From Sophora flavescens (taxonomy: Eukaryota; Streptophyta; Magnoliopsida; Fabales; Fabaceae): a DNA stretch of 64,000 bases. Shown here in pieces: positions 10,120 through 20,529 of this stretch. Location: NCBI GenBank assembly GCA_030762895.1, contig JAUPTC010000016.1, positions 434,001 to 498,000 of the forward strand, given 5' to 3'. The notes beneath the pieces are model-generated. The model did no database searches. It was given only the letters and a program-made list of their open reading frames with translations, and was not told the DNA's origin. How positions within the stretch are numbered: position 1 is the first letter of the stretch; each line of letters begins with the position of its first letter. Made by a program: the position numbers and the translations under genes.

Positions 10120-11520
10120 ATATGCAAAAACAGAGAGTTGAGAGCAGAGAAATTGAGAAAAACATAGAGGAGGGTTCTAGAGAGAGAGGGGGGAAATTAG
10201 CGAGATAATTAGAGAATGAGAGAGGGAGATCACTAAAGAACCCTAAAACACCATTGTTGAGAGCTTTAGGAGCTGGAACAGTTCAGAGAAATCATCACCA
10301 CGCCTTCATCCTCCTTTGGATTGTGTTCAAATTTGACATGGAGGTTCAAAGCTAGTAGTTCTTTATATCTAACGGTTGGAAGTTCTATACCTCTCCCAGA
10401 GTGTGAGTTATTCAGCCTAGAAGTTGGAGTAGAGTTCAACTCGGGTAGCTCCAGACCAGTCATCTTGAGAGGTTCATCCCCGGCTCATCCACCGTTGGAT
10501 CGAGCTGAAATTTTTGGAGAAGGTGGATTTTGAGACTCGGAGACCCCATTTCTAGGTGAGGCAGAATCGAGGAGTTTCGAGGACGCTTCGTTTTAGTTCG
10601 TTTCGTCTCGTTCCATGTAGCGCGCGACTCTCCTGGTGGGGGAAAGAAACCATTTAACGATGGAAACGGCGCGGCTACATTTAATTCGATAATGGCGTAG
10701 GGCGACCTAAACCCTACACTAGAGCGAGTAACGGACAATGCCTATACCACATTGGGGACTACCTAGTGGTACCGATGATGATATAGAAATTGTGCATTTA
10801 TCGTCGTCACACTAAATATATATTTTATTATTATTTGATGATTGCCATGCTTGACTGGTTTATGTGAATTTGGTTATTGATTAATGATGATGTTATGAGT
10901 GTTGTGATTATTGTATGAATATGTTATATTATTATTATTATTATTGGTAATGATGATTAATTTGGAGATGATAATTTGATGACATGATGACATGATGATG
11001 TGATGTGATGAGTGCCATTTGTGTTTAGAGGTTGAGTAAATAATAAGTTATGTTGAGACATGAGGATGTATTGGGGAATGCATATGATATGAGATAGTAG
11101 TGCCAAACCGAGATGATTCCTGAAATATGAGGATGAGATTGATGAGATGAAAATATTTTATTTTGAGGTTATTTGTGAGGTTATGATGAGCGGTTAGGGC
11201 ACTAGGGGAGGACCTGAAACATGGTCTGTGATATGAGGGACCTGAAACATGGTCATGTGGACCTGTAATATGGTCGTGTGGGGTCTATGCCTCGGAGGAA
11301 GAATTCCCGGGGATAGGCTAACGGCGGACCGTCCCAGACATGATTTCATTTTAGTCGCAGCTATAGTTCATGCGTTGCATGAGCACCCTGGATAGTGGTC
11401 CAGAGGTGTGCACCGGATTGTGATATCCGGATATGGCTGATACCTGATGAGATTATTCATACAGCATTTGCATTGCATCATGATGGAGGATAGAGGAAAG
11501 ATCCTAGATGCGGATTGAAG

Positions 11521-11630
<110 letters not shown>

Positions 11631-11767
11631 CATACTTTGGAGACAGATTTTTAGTGTGCCGTTATTTAATTAAATGTAGCTAAACCCTATATATGTCTTC
11701 TAATCCCCTTTTCTTTTGCTGTGTTTGTATATATATATGATTTGTATCACAAATCCAGATATGGTTG

Positions 11768-12370
11768 ATGGCGCACTGGGTTCACCCATGGATGATTCAG
11801 GACCCGAGGTTTCCCACCTCGGGAACCTTTGAGGTCGAGTGCATCGATCCAAACGGGTGGCTTGTGGACCCAGTCACCCGCTTCGTGGTATATATGGGTC
11901 TGATGTCCATTACCTCTGGGCTAGGACAGGGACCGCCCATAGGTTTTACCGGCACGTTTCGCTTTGGTACTACACTCCCGTTCCCGATCGGACAGCCGGA
12001 TGGACATATACCGCCCATGCCACCGATGTCAGGCATGGCCCCAGTTCCTTTCATGGTACCCTTCGAGGCATTGGTACCAGGGCTCGCACCAGCACCAGCG
12101 CCAGAGCCCGAGTTGGCACCCATTCCGGAGGAGGACCCAGTTGTCCCCGCCCAGGACCTAACACCCCTTCCAGTGGTACCCGTACCTCCAGAGGTCCGGG
12201 CTACGATTTTAGAGTGTTCGCGGGTATTTTCTAGACGGCTACATCCTCGTGATAGCGGACTATACAGGCAGAAGTTTCAGGGGCAGCCGGCCAAGAGCTC
12301 TTCAAGTGATAGCGGAGGAGTGTCCGGACCTGTCGGACCCCATGATGCAGACGAGGGAGGTAGTGTATGA
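11768..12370 (+). CDS. Proline-rich ORF in the 3.2-kb element, copy 1 (unknown)
   Basis: An open frame of 200 codons from ATG to TGA inside the LTR-like insertion. It starts MAHWVHPWMIQDP, has a middle GWLVDPVTRF segment, and then a run rich in Pro and acidic residues (APAPAPEPELAPIPEEDP). No signal peptide, membrane segment or known domain was recognised. Copy 2 keeps the same frame open with a 6-bp in-frame insertion and scattered substitutions. An overlapping ATG at 11761 opens a different short frame (MVDGALGSPMDDSGP) that soon stops and is lost in copy 2, so a frameshift in an ancestral ORF is possible. Not assigned a function; it may be retrotransposon-derived. Confidence 0.35.
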   Translation: MAHWVHPWMIQDPRFPTSGTFEVECIDPNGWLVDPVTRFVVYMGLMSITSGLGQGPPIGFTGTFRFGTTLPFPIGQPDGHIPPMPPMSGMAPVPFMVPFEALVPGLAPAPAPEPELAPIPEEDPVVPAQDLTPLPVVPVPPEVRATILECSRVFSRRLHPRDSGLYRQKFQGQPAKSSSSDSGGVSGPVGPHDADEGGSV

Positions 12371-12720
12371 TGGCTCGGGCTAGTGCCATCCGTGTATGTG
12401 TGAGTGAGGTTTTACTGTATTTTGAGAGGGGATGGGGTGTGGAGTGCATCAATGAGGCATTTTCTATTGGCTTTTTGATGTATTTTGTTGATGTTACTAG
12501 CTTGTATATATATCGAGATCCTACAGATGAGAATCCATTGACAGCAGTACTGGCATGTATATATATGCTTATAGTTATGTGCTTTATGTATGTTTAACTA
12601 TGTTGTATATATTTTAAGTTTTAAATTTTTCCGTTGTTTTTAATATATCTGCTTAATGCTAATAACGAAATTAGGTCTTAATATTTTGAGTTTTCTTTAA
12701 TGGGACGTCGGGGCGTCTCA

Positions 12721-13650
12721 TAAGCAGGTTGGAAATGAGACATAATCCAGAGAGTTGTGCCAGAATTTTTGTGTGAGAAAATAGAAGCTATCATAGCTCA
12801 TTTTTCTAACCAATATGATTTTCTAAACCGAAACCTGAATCATACGGTCAATTTTCAATCAAATCTGCATATTCTGTTCTGACTTCTCCTTCTCATGAGA
12901 ATATGCTTCCAAATCTTTTATTTATGAAAGCTTCTTAGTGGAAAGGTCCTACAAGAATTCGGTGTCATCATTGGAAACTTGTGCATGGTTATCTGTTAAC
13001 AAATGAGGAGAGATTTAGGAGAGGGATATCTCAAGACAATGTTTGGCCAAGATACTCTGCAGCTCCAGAAAGTTTAATGTATATGATGAGAGATTGTGAA
13101 GATATTTTTTTTTGGACTCAGTGTATTGATCCTCATGAATACAATAAGTTCTTCAATATGTGACTTCATCGGTGGTTGGACCAGAACTTTTCTTAATTGA
13201 AAAGGAGTTACATCATCCAATTAAGCTTCATGTCTTACTCTCAGTTACAGGTTTAGAGTCAATTTTGGAAGAAACCTGATGGTTCAAATGCAACTCGGAT
13301 GGGTCCTATAGGCAACAAGGAGGCAGCTCTTCTTGTGGGGGAGTAATTAGAGATGAATTTGGAAACTTTGTTAAGGGTTATTTTTGCAAGTTAAACCCGT
13401 GGAATGCTATTATAGCAGAACTGCATGGTTTACTCTTTGGCATCAAATTGGCCAAGTCAAGTAATATCAGTAAAATTTCTTTTGAATTTGTCTCCCTTGT
13501 GATTTATGATATGATTTCCAAGGGCTTTACACCAATCTCTTATATTCAGCCTCTACTCTTAGAGGCCATTTCTTTTGAAATTGACTCCCTTGTGATTTAT
13601 ATTAAACCCTTCATTTTATTTGTAATCCAATGGAAGTTAGGTACACAACT
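12721..13650 (+). mobile_element. LINE-B, 3' part, copy 1 (zf-RVT and RNase H remnants)
   Basis: Continuation of LINE-B after the LTR-like insertion. The zf-RVT region is recognisable (VHGYLLTNEERFRRGISQ in 12981-13163). After a deletion the RNase H-like C-terminus follows: CNSDGSYRQQGG, GGVIRDEFGN, then AELHGLLFGIKLA. Compared with copy 2, 150 bp are missing at 13193-13196, with TTAA at both edges in copy 2. A 28-bp stretch around FEIDSLVIY is repeated (13481-13508 and 13573-13600). The frame is broken in several places. Confidence 0.8.
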
Positions 13651-13794
13651 TCTTTAATGAGTTAATGTAGGTCATTTGATTACATTTAAATGAAGGGTAA
13701 TTATTTAAATTAACTCCTTTTTTATAATAAAGTTTAGGGTTTAACTTACTCTTTGAGTAACTTGATCCTCTTTATTTATTTATATATATATATG

Positions 13795-13905
13795 AGTAGA
13801 GATTCACTAAATCTTACAAGAGTAAGTTTAAAAGACTTCTTGATCCCCACTTTTCAATTTACTCTAATCCAATGATTTACATTAATTTATTTAAAAAGGC
13901 AAACG
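13795..13905. repeat. Half of a fold-back element, copy 1
   Basis: Only the left arm of the fold-back element seen intact at 60584-60772. The sequence joins from the loop (AAAAAGGCAAA) directly to CGCACGGG, so the whole right arm and the adjoining C/CT run were deleted here. Confidence 0.75.
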
Positions 13906-15813
13906 CACGGGTAAATTTCCATTAAAACCATTTCTAATTAATTTTTAATAAAAAGAAGATTGCTATTTGACATGGTAAGACAATGGAAATAGAAAATTTT
14001 ATTTTGTAGCTGAGACACAATAAGGGCTTGTTTGTTACGAATTTTTAAAAAATAATTTTGACATTCAATAATTTAGATTTTTTTTTTACAGATTTTAAAG
14101 AAAAACAAAACCTATTTTGTGTTTGATTATAATAATCAAAAATCATTTTTTAAATAGTAGTTAGTGATTTTAAATGAATTTCCCAAAAGCTCGGTTTATA
14201 CAACTTTTAGTTCTCTTTCATTTACATGATCAGCATAACCCTTAAGTTAATCATGTCTACTATTCTAACTCTTAAAACGCAATTCATTTTTTCATCATTT
14301 TCTCTTTCAAGCTCCTACAATGTTTTCATCACCATATAGAGAAGTTTTTGAATTCCTTATCCCCATCTAAGCTTGCACCGAAACTTAGCTCCCACCTCGT
14401 CTTTAAGTGTAATTGAATGTGATCTTCCAAGATGGCTGAATTCGTTTGCAAAATTGACAAGTAAATTGTGCATTGTTCAAAATAAACTATTTTTTTTAAA
14501 ATAAGTGATAAGCAAGTCTTATTCATTAATTATCAATTCTTTCACTACGTTGATATTATACTTCTCTGAACATTTAACATTATATATGTTTTCAAAAGCA
14601 ACAACTGCATTTCAAGCAACTACTTGCCGGGGCCGGCCCAAAGTGTTCTAAAGTAGATAGTAATTACTAACTAGTAAGTAAATTTTTTTTTTTGAGACCT
14701 AACGTGTCCCTTGCTTCGGTGGCTCAGCCCTTGAGTGGGCGGTGCTACTTGTTATGTTAATAATTTCTTTGGGTATCCTTTAACTCAACTTAATTGATTC
14801 ATGTTTGTATTAGAACAGATAACATGGCACTAATTTATTTTAAAGGTCCACTTACATAATTAAGTATTGCTAATCTTGAAGGGTGCCTTGTGGTTGGGCA
14901 GAAAAGGGTGAAATTTTTCAATTAAAGCTATTGAAGTTATTATTGTTGCTAAGACCTTTTACGGAATTACGTTTATCATCACTATATATAATTGAGTGTC
15001 GCTTTTTACATATTATACCTCCCACACCATTTCCCATGTGTTGCCAAACATATGAAAATATTTGACATAAAGCGAACTTAACAAATCAGAAGAAGATATG
15101 CCTCTCTTTCGTTAAAACTCTTGAGAGAGAGTTTTGCCGTCCTTATCGTCCTACCTGATTTGAGGGATTAGTCTCTACAGTTGCGTGTGGATGATACTCT
15201 GAAAAACAAAAACAAAAAAAGATAAAATTATATAGGTCAACCGGGAAATATCTTGCTCAGATGCTTGGCGTTTGAAATGAATATTTATACTTGAAATAGG
15301 AGTTACAAGGACGGAAATATCATGATTAGAGAGTTGAACAGTACTCTTAGCTGCTCATTGCCCTTCGGGGATCTATTGTATCTTACAGAAAAAAAAGTAT
15401 CAAGGATTTTCAATATATTAAAAGAAAGTGTTTGTTATGGATTATTTGATTAAAAAATATTTCTTTTCGTAAAAAATCATTTTTAATAAATTTGGCTGTA
15501 TTTGTTTAAGTTATTCGGAAAATTTATTTTTTTAACCCGTAATAAATTAAATGGGCCCAAATTTAATATATAATAAGATGCTTGTCAAAAACAAAGTAAG
15601 GTTAAACTGAAATCTTAAATGAAAGTTTATATAGATAGAGTGACAGTAATTGTCTAATTTTAGAGCAAAAAAGTTTTTTTTTTCCCTTTGTAGCGGAGTA
15701 TAAAAGTTCAAATATTGTAAACATAAGAAGTGTTAAAATGTTTCTCTTTTTAAGCCAGCAGAAGAAGCAAGATTTGTTATGGTACCGTTTTCATTTTAAA
15801 TATTTTTGTTTGG
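13906..15813. other. No gene recognised
   Basis: AT-rich non-coding sequence. It is shared with copy 2 up to 14666 and unique to this place after that. Short ORFs at 14329-14526 and 14883-15065 have no recognisable features. Confidence 0.6.
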
Positions 15814-15821
15814 GTTACAAC

Positions 15822-16306
15822 CAGTGTTATTAAAATCGAACCGGTGATCGACTCGGTCAGTGCACTGGATTAATGGGTCACTGGTTCAATCAGGTTCAAC
15901 TGGGGGTTATTGGTTGACTCTGTTTGAACCGGTATACATTAAAAAATTATAAAATATTCACATACATGACATCATAATTCAACATGTCTATATTCCTAAA
16001 CTAAGTTATGTATATATAAAATATTTGCAAGCATTATAATGGATGTCTTCGGTGGCGTAGAGGTAAAACACGATGAATCTCTCCTGGAAGACCAAGCGCA
16101 TGTGGCACATCTTCGGACAGCGTGCACGTGAGTAGTTCATCGGGTCTTTTCGATGGTTCAACCAAACCGGTTCAGCCGATTTAATCCGGTTTAATCTCGG
16201 TTCAGTGACGTCAGTACCAGTTCGATGGCTTATATGGTCTGATATATTGACCGGACCGGCCAGAGGTCCGATTTTCGACCGGTCAGATCCGAGTTTAATA
16301 ACACTG
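15822..16306. mobile_element. hAT-type MITE, 485 bp
   Basis: The terminal inverted repeats are CAGTGTTATTAAAATCG at the left and the complement of CAGTGTTATTAAACTCGG at the right. It is flanked by 8-bp duplications GTTACAAC (15814-15821) and GCTACAAC (16307-16314), one mismatch apart. An 8-bp duplication and a CAGTG end are hallmarks of hAT elements. The interior is rich in ACCGGT/CCGGTTC-type words in both orientations. The ORF running through it on the minus strand is not a transposase. Confidence 0.85.
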
Positions 16307-16591
16307 GCTACAACATCTTCACTTAATTTTGGGTCAGCTTTTCCTTGGTGGTGCCAAATTTCATTTCTTTGCTTTTGGGTCAAAGAAAGCTGAAAGTACA
16401 TTATTTGGCCATGACTCTGCGCAATCAGTATTCAGTAGTGAAGGCCCAATGATTCAGACAAAGGGGTGATCATAGAGTGTAGGACCTGATTGATGCTGAT
16501 GGCCCAAAAATTAAAATCAACATATAGAAGGGAAAATAGACTTCCTGCATTAAAAAAAAAAACTATATTTACATTCACACATTAACGTACC

Positions 16592-16754
16592 GGATTTGGA
16601 TTCCTCGCATTTACGTATTCACAAAGTTATAAGATACACTATCAATCTTGCTTTTCATTTTTAAATTTTTTTAATACACACTCAAATGCATCTAATGATC
16701 TATATCAATGAATACGTGAATGCGTGAAAATAATAAATACAGGGAATCCAAATT
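16592..16754. mobile_element. Fold-back MITE, diverged relative of alpha
   Basis: Inverted ends GGATTTGGATTCC and GGAATCCAAATTT, with inner inverted blocks TTTACGTATTCAC and GTGAATGCGTGAA, as in the 178-bp element at 4540. Length is similar and the sequence is clearly diverged. No clear target-site duplication was found. Confidence 0.6.
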
Positions 16755-17106
16755 TGTGTAAACGAGTAATTTTTTATATGCAAAAATCCAGATCCAAATT
16801 AATAGAGATCGAGGGAGATTTTTTGCAAGTAACTAGAGCATGGAGATGCAATCATTTGTGTGCTGCAGATCAGTGAAAACCACACTGTTCTTGTTTGTTT
16901 TCGTAAGAGAAGCCCACTAAGCGGCACAAAACTTGGGGGAACTAGGTGGTTCCCATTACATCATCAAGAATTTTCTTGCCTACCACTGGAACGGAAATGG
17001 ATTTCCTGTGGTTACTTCGTGAATGCATGAAAATCTTGATCGTTAATTGAATTTTGGATAAGATAAATATATTAATGGAAGGATGTGTATATAAAATCCT
17101 AACCAT

Positions 17107-17630
17107 CACTAGTGCAAAATATGCTTTTAACATCGGGGTTTTAACATCGGTTTACAGAAAACCGATATGAAAAAGAAGACGGTGACATTTTTGAAATTAA
17201 ATTGAAAACTTTTAACATCGGTTCTAAAATGAACCGATATTATAAAGGTTTTAACATATGTTTTTATAAACCCGATGTTGAAAATTGAACCAAAAATAAA
17301 ATTTAAAAAATGCGTAAGTTAACACATCGGTTTTTTAATAACCGATGTGGAAATGTTTATGTTTTAACATCGGTTTTTTATAAACCGATGTGGAAAAACA
17401 AATAAAAAATTAAGGAAATGAATAATATAACTTTTAACATCGGTTTTATTTATAACCGATGTGTAAAACATTATAACATCGGTTTATTACAAACCAATGT
17501 GGAAAAGGTAATAAAAATTGATAAAAAATAAATTAATATCTCAACATTTAACATCGGTTTTAATTATAACCAATGTGGAAAACCTTTTAACATCGGTTTT
17601 AATGATAACCAATGTGTATTGTTCATCTGT
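17107..17630 (+). mobile_element. CACTA-3, one terminus with subterminal repeats
   Basis: Begins CACTAGTGCAAAATATGC, a CACTA terminus close to that of CACTA-2 (CACTAGTGCAATAAGTGC). A dense array of TTTTAACATCGGTT and its inverse AACCGATGT follows. The subterminal motif differs from those of CACTA-1 (TAGCGACCGA) and CACTA-2/4 (AACGTCAGTT), so this is a third family. No matching right end was found in the window. The element may have been cut by CACTA-2 at 19856 or may be truncated. Confidence 0.75.
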
Positions 17631-19852
17631 CATTTTTAGTTCCCTCAGCCTCCTTTTCATTTTTCGTGCTGCTAAGAAACCTTTGACCGAAAAACCCCTC
17701 TTGCATGCGCGCTGCTCACTCTCCCTCCTAGAATACCCTATTCCTCACCTCCATTGCCACGAAAACAAGATGCTGTTCCACTGAGTAAGCAAGGGAGGAA
17801 GACGCCGCCCTTCGACCTCGCCCCGTTACCACGAAAACAGGTCACACACACTCTCTCTCTCTCTCACTCTCTCTTTCTCTCTCTCAACCTTGAAATACAT
17901 TTAGCGTAAATGGGAATATTTGGCCATGGAGGGTGGGGGTTCTAACCACTTTCTTTTGTTTCCTTCGAAAGCTCAAAAAGATATGGAAACCGTAATGCTC
18001 ACACCCTCATAACCTCTGCTCCTTGCTTGCTCCGCTGCGTCACCATCTACGGCTTGGGAGGACCACTGTGTCACCTCAGCCACGAAGTTCACTGTTCTCC
18101 ACTTGCTCCTCCGTGTCGCTGTCGTAACCCTAGCCTGTATTCTCTACTTGAAGTGCAAGGTCTTCTCATACCCTCTCCCCAATACCCTTTCCATTTATTT
18201 TATGTGTTGAATAATTGCCACACTGCACAGAGAGTTTTTTTTTTTGTTTTGCTTGCATTTTCATTCATAAGCTGTGATGGATTATCTGCACATTTTTGTG
18301 TTACTTTATGGGTTTTCAAGGAAAATGGTATAATTTAACTTTAGCCAGGCAATAGGTGATGATGGTTTGGAATGTAGGTGGGGGGTGAGAAAGCCCCATT
18401 TTACAGTATTAACCAAATCATTAAAGGAATTTAAGTGAGCATTTTATTTGGATTAGTGCATTTTGTGTTTGTGGTTTAACTTATTTTCCTCACAAGCATA
18501 CCTGATTGAAGGTAAATTGTTATTGAAGTGGATCATATTTTTTGTTTTCAGGTTAAACAATTTTGTGCCATCACTGTTATGTCTTTTATCAGGAAAAAAA
18601 ATCAACATTGTGTGTGTCCTATTAGTTTTTGGCACGGTCGTAGTGTTGTGTCTTGAATTACCTACACAATGCAGCTATGATCCCATTGAGTTAAAGCGTT
18701 ATTTCTTTCCATGGAGGATATTTGTTAAGATGGATTGTTGCTGGGGATATGCTTTGTATTTAAGATTTTACTGTTGATCGAGTGTGATATAATTTAAAAA
18801 GGAGTTGTCTTTGATAGTTATCAATATAATTTTAAAAGGTCTTCTTATAATTGAGGATGCTGGATAATGATCTAGTCTGAGAATTTTGCAGTTATGTTTA
18901 GCTTGCTGTCATTTATCTGGTTGAGATTTATAAGATAAGTTTTGTCTCATTAAGTGACTGAAAGTAATATAAATGTTAGCTGATTAAGTTGGATCTGTTT
19001 TATGTTAGGTTTAGGTAGGGTAGGATTGATTAGTCTATAGGTTTTGCTTGCCTGCCATGTTAAATATCAAGAGACTAAAACTTACAATTCCGATTTGTTT
19101 TTCAAGAGTTATAGATTTAAATGCATGAGAGTGGGAGAAATGCTGACACACTTAACTCAACCATTCCAGACTTCATTTTAATCATCTTCCCCATCAAATT
19201 TTGAGCTCCAGATTTCATTTATCATTCTACCTGCTAAATCATTTATATGTGTATACAACCTTATATGTGTTCATCAACTTGGATTTTTTACTGTAAGCTC
19301 AGCTATTTCTTATATGTATTTGTGAGCTTTATCTCTGTCACAGTTCTTCTGTATTTATGCTTCTATACTGATCAAGCTACATAATTGTTGATGTTAACTT
19401 GTTATTCTAGTCTTGTTATGAAAATATTCACAAAATGCTTCTCTTTTTGTATAGATACACTTGCTGTTATTGAAACTATTACGGTACAAGTTCCGAGCAA
19501 AATATTAAGCATAGTATTCATTATTCATTATGGTTTCCGGCTGAGTATTCTTCCCACACCCGGTAAGCTTTCTCCTCTCCATTTTTTCTCGTTTGGTTTT
19601 TGTTTGCATTGTACTTGGGGATTGGAGTGTTTTATTATTTTTCTTAATGTTAATTAATTAGTAAAGCCTTAGTTTCACGTTTGAGATGCAATACTAATGA
19701 GCACACGTGTACGTGCTTAAGGTACCGCTCATTGTATTGGATCTTGAATAGTCCAAAGTTGGACAGTTTGGGAAAAACTTTTTCTTCATTTAGTTAAAAT
19801 AGTTATTCATTGATTCTCATATTATATACTTGATGAAAGTTCGGATTGATAC
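17631..19852 (+). other. Possible CACTA-3 leader; no gene supported
   Basis: After the repeat array comes a CT-rich, GC-richer stretch (17640-18200, with a CT run at 17838-17885) like the leader that follows the array in CACTA-1, then AT-rich sequence. Short ORFs (18027-18338, 18463-18777, 19385-19657) show no domain and look like chance or intronic frames. I see no TNP2 exon before CACTA-2 begins. Confidence 0.4.
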
Positions 19853-19875
19853 ATTCACTAGTGCAATAAGTGCTT

Positions 19876-20190
19876 TTTACGTCAGTTAAAATTGATTTTA
19901 TACGTCAGAATATTGTCTGACGTAAATACAGCTGACGGTAATAGTTAATATTTTAACGTCAGTTGTTTAAACAACTGACGTTAAATATAAAACTATTAAC
20001 GTCGGTTCTTTAACACAACTGACGTTAATATTGTTCAAACTAACATCCGTTGTGTTAAAGAACTGACGTTAAAGGTTATATTTTTAACGTCAATTTCCTA
20101 ATACAGCTGACGTTCATAGTGTACCGTATATTTTATAAAATACTATTAACGTCAGTTTTTTGATACAACTGACGTTAATAGATTTTTTTT
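19876..20190 (-). repeat. CACTA-2 3' subterminal repeats
   Basis: Repeats of TTAACGTCAGTTG and its inverse CAACTGACGTTAA, often paired as short hairpins around TTAAA or ACACA. They are probable binding sites for the element's own DNA-binding protein. Confidence 0.85.
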
Positions 20191-20396
20191 AATTCAGTTT
20201 TAAAATATCACTCCCCTAAGCTATCCCTGCATTCAGTAAATATCCAAGCAACACACAATATCACACACATTACAAAATTGCAAACACTACCCTTAAATTT
20301 CAATATTAACAATAAGAAAAGAAATATACAGAGGAACAATGGGGGGACTTAAAACCAAAACCCATGTATAGGAAAAACATAACTATATATCTACAA

Positions 20397-20399
<3 letters not shown>

Positions 20400-20437
<38 letters not shown>
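20400..20437. repeat. AT dinucleotide run
   Basis: About 38 bases of pure AT repeat in the 3' untranslated part of CACTA-2. Confidence 0.95.
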
Positions 20438-20440
<3 letters not shown>

Positions 20441-20529
20441 TTTAGACTCTAATGTCTAAAAACAAAACTACCAATCTAAGGATATATATATACATGTTAT
20501 TAATTAGTTTCTAAAGTCTAACAAAAAAA

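Noticed and set aside
9761..10127. Overlapping ORFs on both strands (about 80-100 codons)
   Set aside because: They lie in the LTR-like insertion around repeated CACTTGAGCGT/CGTTCGAGCG words; no domain, and both strands are equally open.
14703..14750. tRNA-like phrase GGTGGCTCAGCCC
   Set aside because: No acceptor stem, anticodon arm or B box could be found around it.
16049..16080. tRNA A-box-like GTGGCGTAGAGG inside the hAT MITE
   Set aside because: No properly spaced B box and no cloverleaf; it is part of the MITE interior.
18027..18777. Two ORFs of about 103 codons after the CACTA-3 array
   Set aside because: No recognisable domain or conserved motif, and overlapping alternative frames; treated as chance frames in a leader or intron.
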